Of a stretch of DNA of 59,815 nucleotides, positions 24,085-33,927 are shown in pieces; the stretch's first letter is position 1; every line of letters starts with the position of its first letter. A model generated the notes under the pieces. The model was not told where the DNA came from. It was given only the letters and a program-made list of their open reading frames with translations, and made no database searches. The DNA lies in the NCBI GenBank assembly GCA_013215565.1, contig JABSQV010000030.1, forward strand, positions 1 to 59,815, written 5' to 3'. This DNA is from Myxococcales bacterium. Lineage in GTDB: Bacteria > Myxococcota_A > UBA9160 > SZUA-336. The position numbers and the translations under genes were made by a program.

Positions 24085-25515
24085 CTACTCCCCGCGAAGC
24101 ACCCGCTCGATGGCGGCGAGTTGTAGCGGAAACCGCTCCTTCGCCGAGCGGAGCGCGCTCGGGATCTTGTCGAGATCAAAGAAGTCCACGCCCAGATCTT
24201 CGATTTCAAGGGGCAGCAGGTGGACGTCGGAACGCAGGCGCAGCAGTTCGGCGTTGCGCTGGTGCATCGTATCGATGCTGGCGGACGCAACCATCTGGAT
24301 TACTCGAAGCTTGCTCACATGGCCCGTGGTCTGTCGGCACTGGCCGACCTGCGGCGTCAGCTTCACATACAAAATGACCAGCCGCTCTCGCTGCTCGGCG
24401 CCGGCGGCGCGATCGAGGTCGAACTTTCGTGCGATCGACCACAGCGGTACGTCCTCGGTCGTGGATCCGTCCACGAAAGGAACGTCTTCCCCTCGGATGC
24501 GAATGTCCCTCGGAATGAACAGCAGCGGTACCGCGGCCGAAGCCAGCGCCGCATCCCAGGGCCCCGTCTGGACACACAGTTCCTCTAGATGGGCCGGGAC
24601 CGCTTCGGGGGTCAACACCTGGGTCCGGGATTCGCGCAGGTTGAACGCGGGGCAGTAGAGCGGCCTTCGAGTTCGGAGCGACGAGCAGTAGCGGCCGATC
24701 ATGCTGGAGAGGCCTTCGGAGCAGTCGATGAAGCCGGAGTTCTTGCGGCTTTCGGTGGGCAGCAGGGTGTCCCGCGCGAGTCTTCGGAGGGCCTGCAGTT
24801 TCGACGGGAACAGGTTGAGGGAGTAGCGTCCCGAGTACAGGTCGTACCCCGCCTGCTCGATCGCCTGCGGCGACAGGCCGTGCGAGAAGAGCAGGCCGAC
24901 GATGGCGCCGCCGCTCGAGCCCCAGATTTCGTCGACGTCGTCCAGGCATCCGATCCGCTCGAGCAGCCGCAGGGCGGCCGCGTGCGCGAACAGCTTGAGT
25001 CCGCCCGAACCGAGCGAGAGCGCCACGCGCGTCCGGGGATCGCCGAACAGGCTGCGGAGCGCCCGGAAACGATCCCCGAGGTCGGCCGAGTTCGCCTGTT
25101 CTGCCGGGATCAGCTGCCAGATGTAACGGCGGCTGCCGCCCGCACGATCCAGCATGAAGCCATCCGGGGGCAGGCTTCGGTTGCGGCCGAGGAATCGGAC
25201 GTGGACGCTTCCGTCCGCCCGGTTCTCGGCCAGGAGCTTCGCGAGCACCGAGAGCCGCGCGTCCACGGGCGGCGGGTTGTTCACGGCCCCGGCGTCGGGG
25301 AGGATGATGCGCACCGGCAGCTCGTCCTCGCGGTGCTTCTCGATCACCTTGAAGCGGAGACCGCGCTGGCGCAGCAGCGCGAGGTCGGGCTCTCCCAGGA
25401 AGTAGCTCCCGTCGTCCGCCCGAAAGCGCAGCGGGTCCAGTTCAGCCGAGAACGGCGAGATCTCGCCGCTCTCGAGCGCCCCGTCGTCGATCTCGATGCG
25501 AAAGATTACGCCCAT
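24085..25515 (-). CDS. patatin-like phospholipase with a novel N-terminal domain
   Basis: 476 residues from the ATG at 25515. The first 160 residues resemble nothing I know. The patatin domain then has an oxyanion stretch LSLGSGGLKLFAHAAALRLL (about 167-186), the nucleophile elbow GSSGG with Ser201, and the catalytic Asp349 in FVDGS, so a Ser-Asp dyad is intact. A third part (ILYVKLTPQVGQCRQTTGHVSK, quoted as two pieces) and a helical C-terminus follow. No signal peptide is seen. It is likely a lipid acyl hydrolase; the substrate is unknown. Confidence 0.87.
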   Translation of the reverse strand: MGVIFRIEIDDGALESGEISPFSAELDPLRFRADDGSYFLGEPDLALLRQRGLRFKVIEKHREDELPVRIILPDAGAVNNPPPVDARLSVLAKLLAENRADGSVHVRFLGRNRSLPPDGFMLDRAGGSRRYIWQLIPAEQANSADLGDRFRALRSLFGDPRTRVALSLGSGGLKLFAHAAALRLLERIGCLDDVDEIWGSSGGAIVGLLFSHGLSPQAIEQAGYDLYSGRYSLNLFPSKLQALRRLARDTLLPTESRKNSGFIDCSEGLSSMIGRYCSSLRTRRPLYCPAFNLRESRTQVLTPEAVPAHLEELCVQTGPWDAALASAAVPLLFIPRDIRIRGEDVPFVDGSTTEDVPLWSIARKFDLDRAAGAEQRERLVILYVKLTPQVGQCRQTTGHVSKLRVIQMVASASIDTMHQRNAELLRLRSDVHLLPLEIEDLGVDFFDLDKIPSALRSAKERFPLQLAAIERVLRGE

Positions 25516-25805
25516 CCGTGTCTGCCACGATCGGCAGAAGCACCCGTCGGCCTGTAGCCCCCGGACGCTCGAGCGCGCACAGGCCGGGGGCTCCGGGCGA
25601 TTCCCCGGAGCGCGGCAGCGGTCCGAACCCGCCGAACCTCCCCGCTCTGGGGGGAAGCCGCATCGGCATGGCGTCGCCGGGTTGAACCCCGGGGCGGTCC
25701 CGTTAGCTTGTTCGACACATCCAGGACCCGGACGCGCGTTCTCGTAGATGCCCGTCGTTTCCTGTCCCCTTCTACCCGGCCTTCCGGCCCCAACACGGAG
25801 AGCGC

Positions 25806-26363
25806 TTGCGCCCACGGCAGCAGTGGATCGCGATCCTGCTCGGCCTCGGGCTGTTTCTGGGACCCGCGCTCCCGGGCCGCGGAGGGGCCGCATGGGTTGC
25901 CCGCCCGGAAGCTCGCGCGCTGGAGATCCGGGCCATCCTGGACCGTGCGAACCCGCGCCTGGGACCGGCCACGCTCGGCCGCATCGTCGCCGCGCTACGC
26001 CGCTGCGAACGGGATCAGGGTCTCAATTCCGAACTGGTTCTGCGAGTCATGCTCGTCGAGAGCATGGCGCGCCCCGGGGTCCAAAGCCCCAGCGGGGCCA
26101 CTGGGCTGATGCAGGTCATGCCGCACATGTTCCGGGAACTCGAACTGCCCGGGAACCTCGCCCACATCGAGGCCAACGTGGAGGCGGGCTGTCTGATCCT
26201 GGCCGACAATATCCGTCGGCTCGGGCCCGACGACGGGATCTCGGCCTACTTCTGGGGCAACCGGATCCGCGGGAATCGGTACCTCGAGAAGGTTCGGACC
26301 GTGCTGGAGCGCTTGGACCGCGAAGTCCCGGGTGGAGGCCGTGAGCCGCTCGAGCCACTTTGA
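25806..26363 (+). CDS. lytic transglycosylase (SLT domain), secreted
   Basis: 185 residues from a TTG at 25806 with GGAGAG 4-5 bp upstream. A signal sequence ([23 protein letters not shown]) leads into a single SLT domain: catalytic Glu85 in LVESMARPG, then [13 protein letters not shown] and an AYFWGN near the end where the family has AYNAG. It should cleave the glycan strands of peptidoglycan in the periplasm. The stop overlaps moaC by 23 bp. Confidence 0.9.
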   Translation: MRPRQQWIAILLGLGLFLGPALPGRGGAAWVARPEARALEIRAILDRANPRLGPATLGRIVAALRRCERDQGLNSELVLRVMLVESMARPGVQSPSGATGLMQVMPHMFRELELPGNLAHIEANVEAGCLILADNIRRLGPDDGISAYFWGNRIRGNRYLEKVRTVLERLDREVPGGGREPLEPL

Positions 26364-26817
26364 CGCAAAGGGCCGAGCGCGCATGGTCGACGTGCGGCCC
26401 AAGCCCGTGACGCAGCGCGAGGCGGTGGCCCGTGGCCGCGTCCGACTCTCCGAGGCAACGCTCGAGGCCGTGCTGGAGGGCAGCTCGAAGAAGGGCGATG
26501 TCCTCGGCGTGGCGCGAATCGCCGGAATCCAGGCCGCGAAGCGCACAGCGGACTGGATCCCGCTCGCTCACCCGCTCGCAATCGAGTCCGTCGAGATCGA
26601 CCTGCGTCCTGAGCCGGGGGAGGGGTCGATCGAAATCGAGGCCCGGGTCGGCATCTCGGCGCGGACGGGCGTGGAGATGGAAGCGCTGGTCGCCGTGTCC
26701 GCGGCCGCGCTCACGCTCTACGACATGTGCAAGTCCCTCGACCGTTCCATTGTGATCGAGGAAATTCGGCTGGTGCGGAAGACAGGAGGGAAGAGCGGGA
26801 CCTACGAACGGCCCTGA
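26341..26817 (+). CDS. moaC: cyclic pyranopterin monophosphate synthase
   Basis: 158 residues from a GTG at 26341. This start puts 14 residues before the conserved MVDV, exactly as in E. coli MoaC; the GTG at 26332 is an alternative. Family blocks: [33 protein letters not shown], the active-site [27 protein letters not shown] (in parts) and [23 protein letters not shown]. It converts cyclic dehydro-GTP to cPMP in molybdenum cofactor synthesis. The other moa genes are elsewhere. A terminator-like hairpin follows. Confidence 0.95.
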   Translation: MSRSSHFDAKGRARMVDVRPKPVTQREAVARGRVRLSEATLEAVLEGSSKKGDVLGVARIAGIQAAKRTADWIPLAHPLAIESVEIDLRPEPGEGSIEIEARVGISARTGVEMEALVAVSAAALTLYDMCKSLDRSIVIEEIRLVRKTGGKSGTYERP

Positions 26818-26839
26818 CCTGGCCCGCTCCACGGAAATG

Positions 26840-26863
26840 CCCGGCCGAGCGCCGGGGTGTTTT
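26840..26863 (+). terminator. intrinsic terminator after moaC
   Basis: CCCGGC and GCCGGG form a 6-bp GC stem around a CGAGC loop, followed by GTGTTTT. It lies 23 bp after the moaC stop and is one of the few stem-plus-T-tract structures in the window. Confidence 0.6.
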
Positions 26864-26911
26864 GCTCCGAGCCGGGCGGCTAGGCTCTGGCGCGCGTTTT
26901 ATCCTCACACC

Positions 26912-28099
26912 ATGCGCCGAACGATTTCCTATTTGGCCCTGGCGCTGCTCGTAGCGCTGCCCGGGCCCGCTCGAGGGCGGGAGCCGGATGAGATCAGCCT
27001 CGTCCCGAAGGAATCCGTCGGCTGGGGACTGCGCAACATGGGGGCCGGATTCACGGCGGTCTTCGGCAGGTACAACTACTGGTACGCCGATCGCTTCGTG
27101 ACGATCGAGACGGTTCCGGCGGACTCACAGCTGCAGCTCTACTACCTGCGGTCGAATTTCCAGAAGATCTTCGTGCGCGCCGAGGCCCCGGTCCGGGCGG
27201 AGCTTCCGGCCAGGATCCAGACGACCAATAAGGACCACGTGATCGTGCGCGCCTCTGCGAACGGCTTCAAGACCAAGGAGGCCACCTACCCGGCAGCCGA
27301 GATGCCCGAAATGATCGTGCTCAAGCTCGACGCGCTGCCCAACTCGCTCACCTTTCTGGGACTGAGTGCGCTCGGGGGCCGCACCTCGATCGGGCTCCAC
27401 ACCACCGAGGAGGCGGACTTCCGGGTGATGAAGAGCAAGACCTTTCCGGGCTTTACGCTGTCGCTGTCCGAGACCGGCGATGGACGGCAGGGCGCGGGTT
27501 CGATCTCGGGAGGGCTCGTGGAACTGGCCGAGCTCACCCAGCTCGGCGAGGACCTGGTACTGCGGATCGAAACAGGCAGGCCCGACTTCGAGGTGCGCTC
27601 GAAGCACCGGTACGATCCGATTGGGAAGGAGCACGTCTACAGCTTCGATCTGAATCGCGAGGGCGCGCAACTGCCCGGATCCGGGCAGATTCGCCGGGAA
27701 TTCGACCGGATTTCGTATTCACTGGGAGCTGCCTGCAACCAGCGATTCGGGTCGGAACTCCGGGCGCAGCTCGACCCGGCGCAGGTTTCGCGGGCGCTGC
27801 GGCCCGCAGGTTCGATCGCGGATCTGTATCGGCGCGAGGCGATGAAGCGGCTCGGGAGGCTCGAGCGTGGGTCGGTGAAGACGCTTTCGGGAGAGAGCCT
27901 GCGTACCGGGAGTCCTCTCGAACTCGAGATGGCGCTCCAGACCGGCGCCCAGGTGAAGGGCTATCTGGGTCTGCTCGGCGCCTTTGCGCGCACGCAGCCC
28001 GACCCGGCGCTGGCGCTGCGATCGCTGATCGCGCCGGAACTCCCCGCGGACGAGTTCGCGCCCATCTATGCGGAAGCCGAGGCCGCCTGCGGACGTTGA
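26912..28099 (+). CDS. hypothetical secreted protein
   Basis: 395 residues from the ATG at 26912. A clear signal peptide (RRTISYLALALLVALPGPARG) is followed by a soluble domain rich in beta strands; I see no further membrane segment and recognise no family. A possible PEGA- or carboxypeptidase-regulatory-like beta-sandwich is suggested by AELPARIQTTNKDHVIVRAS and the repeating VRA/KTKEATYP pattern, but weakly. Two cysteines, one near the C-terminus (AEAACGR), could form a disulfide. No Shine-Dalgarno sequence precedes the ATG; TTTTAT 14 bp upstream may be a -10 for a very short or leaderless transcript. Confidence 0.72.
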   Translation: MRRTISYLALALLVALPGPARGREPDEISLVPKESVGWGLRNMGAGFTAVFGRYNYWYADRFVTIETVPADSQLQLYYLRSNFQKIFVRAEAPVRAELPARIQTTNKDHVIVRASANGFKTKEATYPAAEMPEMIVLKLDALPNSLTFLGLSALGGRTSIGLHTTEEADFRVMKSKTFPGFTLSLSETGDGRQGAGSISGGLVELAELTQLGEDLVLRIETGRPDFEVRSKHRYDPIGKEHVYSFDLNREGAQLPGSGQIRREFDRISYSLGAACNQRFGSELRAQLDPAQVSRALRPAGSIADLYRREAMKRLGRLERGSVKTLSGESLRTGSPLELEMALQTGAQVKGYLGLLGAFARTQPDPALALRSLIAPELPADEFAPIYAEAEAACGR

Positions 28100-28194
28100 T
28101 TCACGTCGGCGGTCTGCTGATCTGCTAACCCTCTCAGCTCCCCGAAGCGGGTCCCGGCTTCGATGCTTGTGTTCGCCCCGGGAAGGCCAGATCC

Positions 28195-28896
28195 GTGAGA
28201 CCCGTCCTGCCATGGCCCGAACGCCCCCGCGAGCGCCTCTCGCGGGCTGGCGCCGCCCACCTCGCGACCGCCGAACTGCTCGCCCTGGTGCTTCGCAGCG
28301 GGGCCCCGGGGCTTCCCGCGAGCGCAGTCGCCGACCAGTTGGTTCGCCGCTTCGACTCGCTCGAGCGGCTGGCCGCCGCGGGCGATGCCGAGCTGTCCCG
28401 GGTCGCCGGGATCGGGCCCGCGATGATCGCTTCGCTGCGCGCCGCCTTCGAGGTCGGATCGAGGCTCGCCCGCGCCCCGCTGGCCGCGGGCTGCAGGCTC
28501 GAATCGCCCGAACAGGTCTTCGGGCACTTTGGGCCGCGGCTGCGTCACGCGCGCCAGGAGAGCTTCTTCGTGCTGCTGCTGGACAGCCGCCACCGCTTGC
28601 TCCGGGAACTCGAGGTGAGCCGCGGCAGCCTTGACCAGAGCCTGGTTCATCCCCGCGAGGTGTTCGCGCCCGCGCTACGGGAGTCAGCGGCCGCGATCCT
28701 CGTGCTCCACAATCACCCCAGCGGCGATCCTCGTCCGAGCCGCGACGACCTCGAGGTCACGCGGCGGCTGGTCGAGGCCGGCACGCTCCTGGGGATCCGG
28801 CTGGTCGACCACATCGTGATCGGGGCGCGGGGCTTTCAGAGCCTCGCCCGCGACGGCTGGCCGGGGGCTCAGGTAAGCGGCGCAAGCGACCGATAG
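28195..28896 (+). CDS. radC: RadC/UPF0758 family JAMM-domain protein
   Basis: 233 residues from the GTG at 28195. An N-terminal helix-hairpin-helix part (ELSRVAGIGPAMIASLRAAFE) precedes an MPN/JAMM domain with the zinc motif HNHPSGDPRPSRDD and the upstream acidic residue in VSRGSLDQSLVHPREVF. The family was once linked to DNA repair, but its function is unproven; the JAMM core suggests a metallohydrolase. Length is normal. Confidence 0.93.
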   Translation: MRPVLPWPERPRERLSRAGAAHLATAELLALVLRSGAPGLPASAVADQLVRRFDSLERLAAAGDAELSRVAGIGPAMIASLRAAFEVGSRLARAPLAAGCRLESPEQVFGHFGPRLRHARQESFFVLLLDSRHRLLRELEVSRGSLDQSLVHPREVFAPALRESAAAILVLHNHPSGDPRPSRDDLEVTRRLVEAGTLLGIRLVDHIVIGARGFQSLARDGWPGAQVSGASDR

Positions 28897-28972
28897 CCCC
28901 TGTAGCCCCGGGTCTTTTCGGGCGACCTTTCTCGCTTGTCGGCCCGTCTGTCCGCCCGGGTGGGAGGGCGAG

Positions 28973-29335
28973 ATGACACTGAACAGCTCGGACGTGCACG
29001 AGCGGCGACGCTATGTCCGGCGGTCGGTTAGAGTTCCGGTCGATTACAGCTCGGTCGACGCGTTCTTTGCCGAGTTCGCCTCGAACATCAACGAGGGCGG
29101 TCTCTTCATCGAGACCGACTCGCCCGAAGAGCCGGGCGAAAGCGTCAAGCTCCTGATCCGGCTCCCGAAGCTCGAGCATTCGCTCGAACTGGAGGGTCGC
29201 GTGGCCTGGGTGTGCGAGGGCGGAGAGGTGGACTTCCCGCCCGGTATGGGCGTGGAGTTTCAGAATCTGCCCGACGACGCGCGCAAAATCATCAACGAAG
29301 TCGTCCGCGAGCTGAAAACCCCGAACCTGAGTTAG
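28973..29335 (+). CDS. PilZ domain protein (TIGR02266 type)
   Basis: 120 residues from the ATG at 28973 after GGGAGGGCGAG. The single domain has [18 protein letters not shown] with the arginines of the c-di-GMP RxxxR motif and a later [11 protein letters not shown] for the (D/N)xSxxG-like motif. The [17 protein letters not shown] ending is characteristic of the Myxococcus-type paralogous PilZ family. It may bind cyclic di-GMP and affect motility or biofilm. It is convergent with ssb, overlapping by 4 bp. Confidence 0.93.
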   Translation: MTLNSSDVHERRRYVRRSVRVPVDYSSVDAFFAEFASNINEGGLFIETDSPEEPGESVKLLIRLPKLEHSLELEGRVAWVCEGGEVDFPPGMGVEFQNLPDDARKIINEVVRELKTPNLS

Positions 29336-29760
29336 AACGGAATGTCGTCGCTCCCGCCGGCGGGCTCCGGCGGACCCGCCGGTCCGGGATCTTCCTGGCC
29401 CGAGGATTCGCGTCCGGCCTCGGCCCCGTCCTTGCGTCCGAGCATCACGAAGTGGTTGACCACCACCTCGGTCGTGGTGCGCTTTTGGCCTTCCTTGTCT
29501 TCCCACTCGCGGGTCTGAATCCGCCCCTCGACGAAGATCTGGCGTCCCTTGGCCAGATAGTCGCGCGCGACCTCCGCCTGCCTCCCCCAGACGACGAGCC
29601 GGTGCCACTCGGTGCGCTCCTCGCGCTCACCGCTCTTGTTCTTCCAGTTCTCGTTCGTCGCGAGCGTGAAGTTTGCGACCGCCTGCCCGCTCTGCGTGTA
29701 CCTCAACTCGGGGTCGCGGCCCAGGTTGCCGATCAGCATCACCTTGTTCAGGCCTGCCAT
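29332..29760 (-). CDS. ssb: single-stranded DNA-binding protein
   Basis: 142 residues from the ATG at 29760 with GGAG upstream. The OB-fold core runs from [19 protein letters not shown] through [19 protein letters not shown] and [19 protein letters not shown] short Gly/Pro-rich linker leads to the acidic tip DDIPF, which recruits replication and repair partners. It protects single-stranded DNA in replication and recombination. Confidence 0.97.
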   Translation of the reverse strand: MAGLNKVMLIGNLGRDPELRYTQSGQAVANFTLATNENWKNKSGEREERTEWHRLVVWGRQAEVARDYLAKGRQIFVEGRIQTREWEDKEGQKRTTTEVVVNHFVMLGRKDGAEAGRESSGQEDPGPAGPPEPAGGSDDIPF

Positions 29761-29972
29761 TGCATTTCTCCTGTGCAGGGTCTGGGGGGTGAGGTCTCGA
29801 CGCAAAGCTACCACATGGACGGGCCCGTGAGCGCGCTCGTCTGCTCGGGATCGGTTGCTTTCTTTCCCACGTTTCCGATCATGAGGTTTCCCCTCCGGAA
29901 TTCGATCGAAGTTCCCGTGTACCGACGCTGCGAACGGCGTGTGCTTCGGTTGCCGGGATGTAGGGAGGGGAC

Positions 29973-30782
29973 GTGACGCTGGCTCAAGCGCTGGCGCTCG
30001 GCGTGATGCAGGGGGTGACCGAGTTCCTGCCGATTTCGTCCTCCGGCCACCTGGCTCTGGCCGAGGCCTGGATGCCGGGTCTGGAACGGCCGCCTCTGCT
30101 CTTCGACGTGATCGTCCATCTCGGAACGCTCGCCGCGATCCTCTGGGGGTTCCGGCTCCGGGTTGCGGCGCTCGGGCGCGGCGCATGGAGCCTGGTCTGG
30201 CGCGGCAGCGGGCCGGCCGGACTGGAAGGCGATCGCCGCCTGCTCGGCCTGATCGCGGTGGCGTGCCTTCCGACGGCGATCGTGGGAGCCGGGCTCCTAC
30301 CGGCCGTCGCGCTGGCCCGGACCCATCCCGGAGCCGTGGGGCTGGCCCTGCTGGGGACCGCCGGCATCCTGCTCGCCTCGATGCGGGCCGGAAGCGGGTC
30401 CCCGGGCCCGCGCGAACTCTCGCTTGTCGACGCGCTCCTGGTGGGCATTGCACAGGGTTTTTCGGTGATCCCGGGAATTTCCCGCTCCGGCGCGACGATC
30501 GGCGTGGCGCTCTGGCGCGGAGCGAGCCCCGAAATGGCGGTCGAGTTTTCACTGCTCGCCTCGGTTCCCGCCATCATCGGGGCGAATCTGTTGGTGCTGC
30601 TTGTGCGGCTCGAGCCGGGCCTTGCGATCGATGTCGCGCCGCTGGCCGCTGGCTTCCTGGCCGCCTTCGTGGTCGGATCCGTCTCGCTGCACGCGCTGCG
30701 AAGGGTCGTGGCGGGTCGCCGGTTTCTCCCGTTTGCCGCGTACTGCGTCGTACTGGGACTGGGAGCCATCGCCGTTGGCTAG
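29973..30782 (+). CDS. uppP: undecaprenyl-diphosphatase
   Basis: 269 residues from a GTG at 29973 following AGGGAGGGGAC. The two catalytic inverted repeats are clear: [16 protein letters not shown] with the conserved Glu and Ser, and [15 protein letters not shown] with the conserved Arg. Eight membrane segments are evident. It recycles undecaprenyl diphosphate to the monophosphate lipid carrier for cell-wall synthesis. Its stop overlaps the ftsK start by 8 bp. Confidence 0.96.
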   Translation: MTLAQALALGVMQGVTEFLPISSSGHLALAEAWMPGLERPPLLFDVIVHLGTLAAILWGFRLRVAALGRGAWSLVWRGSGPAGLEGDRRLLGLIAVACLPTAIVGAGLLPAVALARTHPGAVGLALLGTAGILLASMRAGSGSPGPRELSLVDALLVGIAQGFSVIPGISRSGATIGVALWRGASPEMAVEFSLLASVPAIIGANLLVLLVRLEPGLAIDVAPLAAGFLAAFVVGSVSLHALRRVVAGRRFLPFAAYCVVLGLGAIAVG

Positions 30783-33045
30783 GAAGGCGCCCGGCCGGAA
30801 GCGTTCAGCAGGCCGCGGCGCGCGTGCGGTGCCGGGTCGGCTCGAAGCCGAGATGGTGGCGCTGGTGCTGGCCACGACCGCGATCTTCCTCGAGGTCTCG
30901 CTCTTCTCCTACGACGCGGCCGACCCGTGGTGGGGCTTCGGAACCCGGGTTTCGAATCTCTGCGGCCCGGTCGGAGCGCTTCTGGCCGCCGGCCTCGCCG
31001 GATCCTTCGGCTGGGCTGCCCAGGCAGTTCCGGTCGCCGCGCTCGTGATTGCGCTCCGCTATCTGCTCGGCAGGCCGCTCCGCGCGCGCTGGATTCCGGT
31101 CCTGGGCTGGTCCGTGTTCGGACTCGCGCTCGCCGGATTCTTCGAGGTGCTTCACCAGGCCTGGCCCGCCCGGATTCCGGCGGATGCGGGGGGTGTCGCC
31201 GGGTCGGTGACGGTTCGCGCGCTGAGCGCGGCCGTCTACCTGCCCGGGTCGGTGCTGCTGCTGGGGATCGCACTGATCGCGAGCTTCCTGGTTTCGACGG
31301 GACTCGCGCTCCGCGATGGACTCCGCTGGCTGCAGCGCGGACTTGCCTCGGCACTCGCACACCTGGCGGGCGGGGCCGCGTCCCTCGGGCGCCTGGCGCG
31401 GGGCCCGGCCGGGCGCCTGGTGGCGCAGCTTAGATTGCGCGGTCAGGCCATCCGGCCGACCGTTCGCAACGAGGGCGTGCGCCCGGCGCGCCCGGCGCCC
31501 GCGCCTCCGGCCGGGGAGCCCGAAGTCGTCGAGCACCGCGCAGAGCTGCGGACCCCCGCGCGCCAGGTGGCACTGCCCTTCGAGCGTGGGGGCAGCGGCG
31601 TCCTGCAGCCGTTCGAGTTTCCGGACCTGGAACTGCTTGCGAAGGGCGTGGACGAGGCTGCGGACTTCAGCCGGGACCAGTTGATCACGAACTCCCGGAT
31701 CCTGGAGAAGAAGCTGGCGGACTTCGGTGTTTCGGGCCGCGTGGTCAAGGTGCACCCCGGACCCGTCATCACGATGTACGAGTTCGAGCCGGCCGCCGGC
31801 ATCAAGCTGTCGAAGATCGTCGGCCTTGCCGACGACCTGGCGCTTGCGCTGCGTGCGCTTTCGGTCCGGATCGTCGCGCCGATTCCGGGCAAGAGCGTGG
31901 TGGGGGTCGAAGTCCCGAACGTCGACCGCGAGGTGGTTGCCCTGCGAGACCTGCTCATGCATGCGAGCTACCAGGAGTCGGACTCGAAGCTCACCATCGC
32001 GCTCGGCAAGGATATCTTCGGCACCCCGGTCGTGACCGACCTCGCGCGCATGCCACACCTGCTCGTTGCGGGCGCCACCGGCACCGGGAAGTCGGTCTTT
32101 CTGAACGCGCTGCTCTGCAGCCTGTTCTACGGCGCGAGTCCCGACCAGGTGAAGCTCTTGCTGATCGACCCCAAGCTGCTCGAGTTCTCGTGCTACGAAG
32201 GAATTCCCCACCTGCTTTCGGAGGTGGTGACGAACCCGAAGCGCGCGGCCGCGGCGCTGATGGGAGTTGTGAGCAAGATGGAGGACCGCTACCGCCTGAT
32301 GGCGGATCGGGGGGTGCGGAACATCGATCAGTACAACAAGAGCGTCGCCCGGGAACGCGCGCAGGGACGTGGCCGGCCGGAGAGAGAAGAACCGCCCCGG
32401 CCGCTTCCCTACATCGTGGTCATCATCGATGAACTCGCCGACCTGATGATCGTCTCGTCGCGCGACGTGGAGGAGTCGTTGACGCGTCTCGCACAGATGG
32501 CGCGCGCGGCCGGAATCCACCTGGTGCTCGCGACCCAGCGTCCATCGGTCGACGTGCTGACCGGGATTATCAAGGCGAATTTCCCCTCGCGGATTTCGTT
32601 CCAGGTCAGCTCTCGCACCGACTCGCGCACCGTGCTCGATGGAAACGGCGCGGAGCGGTTGCTCGGGATGGGCGACATGCTGTTTCTGCCACCGGGCACC
32701 TCGCAACTACAGCGAATCCACGCTCCCTACGTTTCCGAGGCGGAAGTCGAGCGCGTCGCGGACTATCTGAGGTCCCAGGGGACACCGGACTTCGATCCAA
32801 CGATCATCCGCATGCACGAGGAAATCGACAGGAAGGAGGAGCGCGGGGAGGAATTCGACGCGATGTACGATGCTGCGGTCGACGTCGTCGCCCGCAGCCG
32901 AATCTCCTCGATCTCGTTCATTCAGCGAAAACTCAAGGTTGGCTACAATCGAGCGGCCCGGCTTGTCGAGCAGATGGAATTGGAGGGCGTCGTCGGCCCG
33001 CAGGAGGGAACCAAGCCCCGTGAGATCTTCGTTCCGCCGGTGTAG
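30775..33045 (+). CDS. ftsK: DNA translocase FtsK
   Basis: 756 residues from the TTG at 30775, which fits the family start ([13 protein letters not shown], basic) and has GGGAG 9 bp upstream; an ATG at 30853 is an alternative. Four membrane segments occupy about residues 28-190, then a short Pro-rich linker. The motor follows: the alpha domain around DLELLAKG, Walker A GATGTGKS, Walker B YIVVIIDELADLM and the QRPSVDVLTGIIKANFPSRI box. The winged-helix gamma domain SFIQRKLKVGYNRAARL, which reads KOPS, closes the protein. It pumps chromosome DNA at the division septum and promotes dimer resolution. Confidence 0.96.
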   Translation: MARKAPGRKRSAGRGARAVPGRLEAEMVALVLATTAIFLEVSLFSYDAADPWWGFGTRVSNLCGPVGALLAAGLAGSFGWAAQAVPVAALVIALRYLLGRPLRARWIPVLGWSVFGLALAGFFEVLHQAWPARIPADAGGVAGSVTVRALSAAVYLPGSVLLLGIALIASFLVSTGLALRDGLRWLQRGLASALAHLAGGAASLGRLARGPAGRLVAQLRLRGQAIRPTVRNEGVRPARPAPAPPAGEPEVVEHRAELRTPARQVALPFERGGSGVLQPFEFPDLELLAKGVDEAADFSRDQLITNSRILEKKLADFGVSGRVVKVHPGPVITMYEFEPAAGIKLSKIVGLADDLALALRALSVRIVAPIPGKSVVGVEVPNVDREVVALRDLLMHASYQESDSKLTIALGKDIFGTPVVTDLARMPHLLVAGATGTGKSVFLNALLCSLFYGASPDQVKLLLIDPKLLEFSCYEGIPHLLSEVVTNPKRAAAALMGVVSKMEDRYRLMADRGVRNIDQYNKSVARERAQGRGRPEREEPPRPLPYIVVIIDELADLMIVSSRDVEESLTRLAQMARAAGIHLVLATQRPSVDVLTGIIKANFPSRISFQVSSRTDSRTVLDGNGAERLLGMGDMLFLPPGTSQLQRIHAPYVSEAEVERVADYLRSQGTPDFDPTIIRMHEEIDRKEERGEEFDAMYDAAVDVVARSRISSISFIQRKLKVGYNRAARLVEQMELEGVVGPQEGTKPREIFVPPV

Positions 33046-33706
33046 GAGAGAAGGCGAAACGCGCCGATGTCTGACCCTCGCGCTGCTGCTGGCCGCGCTG
33101 CCTATGCTCGGCAACGGCACGCCCGACGAGGCAGATGCGATCTCGGGCAAGCTGAAGCAGCGTTATGCGGGGATCCGCGACCTGCGCGCAGACTTCGTTC
33201 AGCTGGCGCAGCATGCGTCGCTCGGGCGGGAGGAGCGTGCTAGCGGCCGGGTTGTGGTGCAGCGGCCCGGGCGCATGCGCTGGGAATATCGGGAGCCGGT
33301 CGCGCGGGTCATGGTCGTGAGCGAAGGCATGCTGAGGATCTTCAGCCCCGAGGAAGCTCAACTCCAGCTCGTGCCGCTCGGCGAGGGCGCCTTCTCCCCG
33401 ACCGCGATCGCCTTCCTGCTCGGAGATCTCGATCTCGACCGGGTGTTTGCCCCCGAGTTGCCCGCCGAGGAGCGGCCGGGGCGCCTGGGCCTGGTGCTGC
33501 GCCCGCGCGAGCCGGCGGCCTTCGAGTTTCTCGAGGTCTGGCTCGACCCCGAGAGCTACCAGGTGCGCGAGTCGGTGGTGCGCGACCTGTTCGGGAACCG
33601 GACCGAACTTCGCTTTGAAAACACCCGGGAGAATATCGGGGTGGAGGAAGCCGTCTTCACATTAGAGGTGCCCGAGGGTACGGACGTGATCGATCTCAGG
33701 CACTGA
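33020..33706 (+). CDS. lolA: outer-membrane lipoprotein carrier protein
   Basis: 228 residues from a GTG at 33020 with GGAGGG about 11 bp upstream, overlapping ftsK by 26 bp. The signal peptide (RRCRREGETRR then LTLALLLAALPML) leads to a LolA fold: LKQRYAGIRDLRADFVQLAQ, GRVVVQRPGRMRWEYREP, and FLEVWLDPESYQVRESVVRD. It ferries lipoproteins through the periplasm from LolCDE to the outer membrane, so the organism is diderm. ftsK-lolA adjacency is common in proteobacteria. Confidence 0.93.
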   Translation: MRSSFRRCRREGETRRCLTLALLLAALPMLGNGTPDEADAISGKLKQRYAGIRDLRADFVQLAQHASLGREERASGRVVVQRPGRMRWEYREPVARVMVVSEGMLRIFSPEEAQLQLVPLGEGAFSPTAIAFLLGDLDLDRVFAPELPAEERPGRLGLVLRPREPAAFEFLEVWLDPESYQVRESVVRDLFGNRTELRFENTRENIGVEEAVFTLEVPEGTDVIDLRH

Positions 33707-33821
33707 CTGTGGCAGATGGCCGACGCCGAGCGTCAATTCCCCGTCGCGCTCCAAATCTGGCGCAGGTGATGCTAGTGGTTGGAAGCAAGGGTCCTTTTGA
33801 GACATCTTCGCCGCAGTCCGC

Positions 33822-33849
33822 TTGACACCCATAGGTCGTTTGGTAACCT
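33822..33849 (+). promoter_or_regulatory. probable sigma70 promoter of the proteasome operon
   Basis: A perfect TTGACA at 33822-33827 is followed after 16 bp by TAACCT at 33844-33849. The -10 is weak (3 of 6), but this is the only consensus -35 in the 505-bp region and it faces mpa. Confidence 0.5.
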
Positions 33850-33908
33850 CGAAAGTCTCGTAAATGCTCGATTATAAAGGAGTTTCTCGCTTTCTTTATT
33901 CCGCGTCG

Positions 33909-33927
33909 GGATCGGGTGTTCCGATCC
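33909..33927 (+). other. hairpin in the proteasome operon leader
   Basis: GGATCGG and CCGATCC form a perfect 7-bp stem with the loop GTGTT. The following sequence is GGACGCTTTAGG, not a U-run, so it may be a regulatory or stabilising structure rather than a terminator. Confidence 0.4.
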
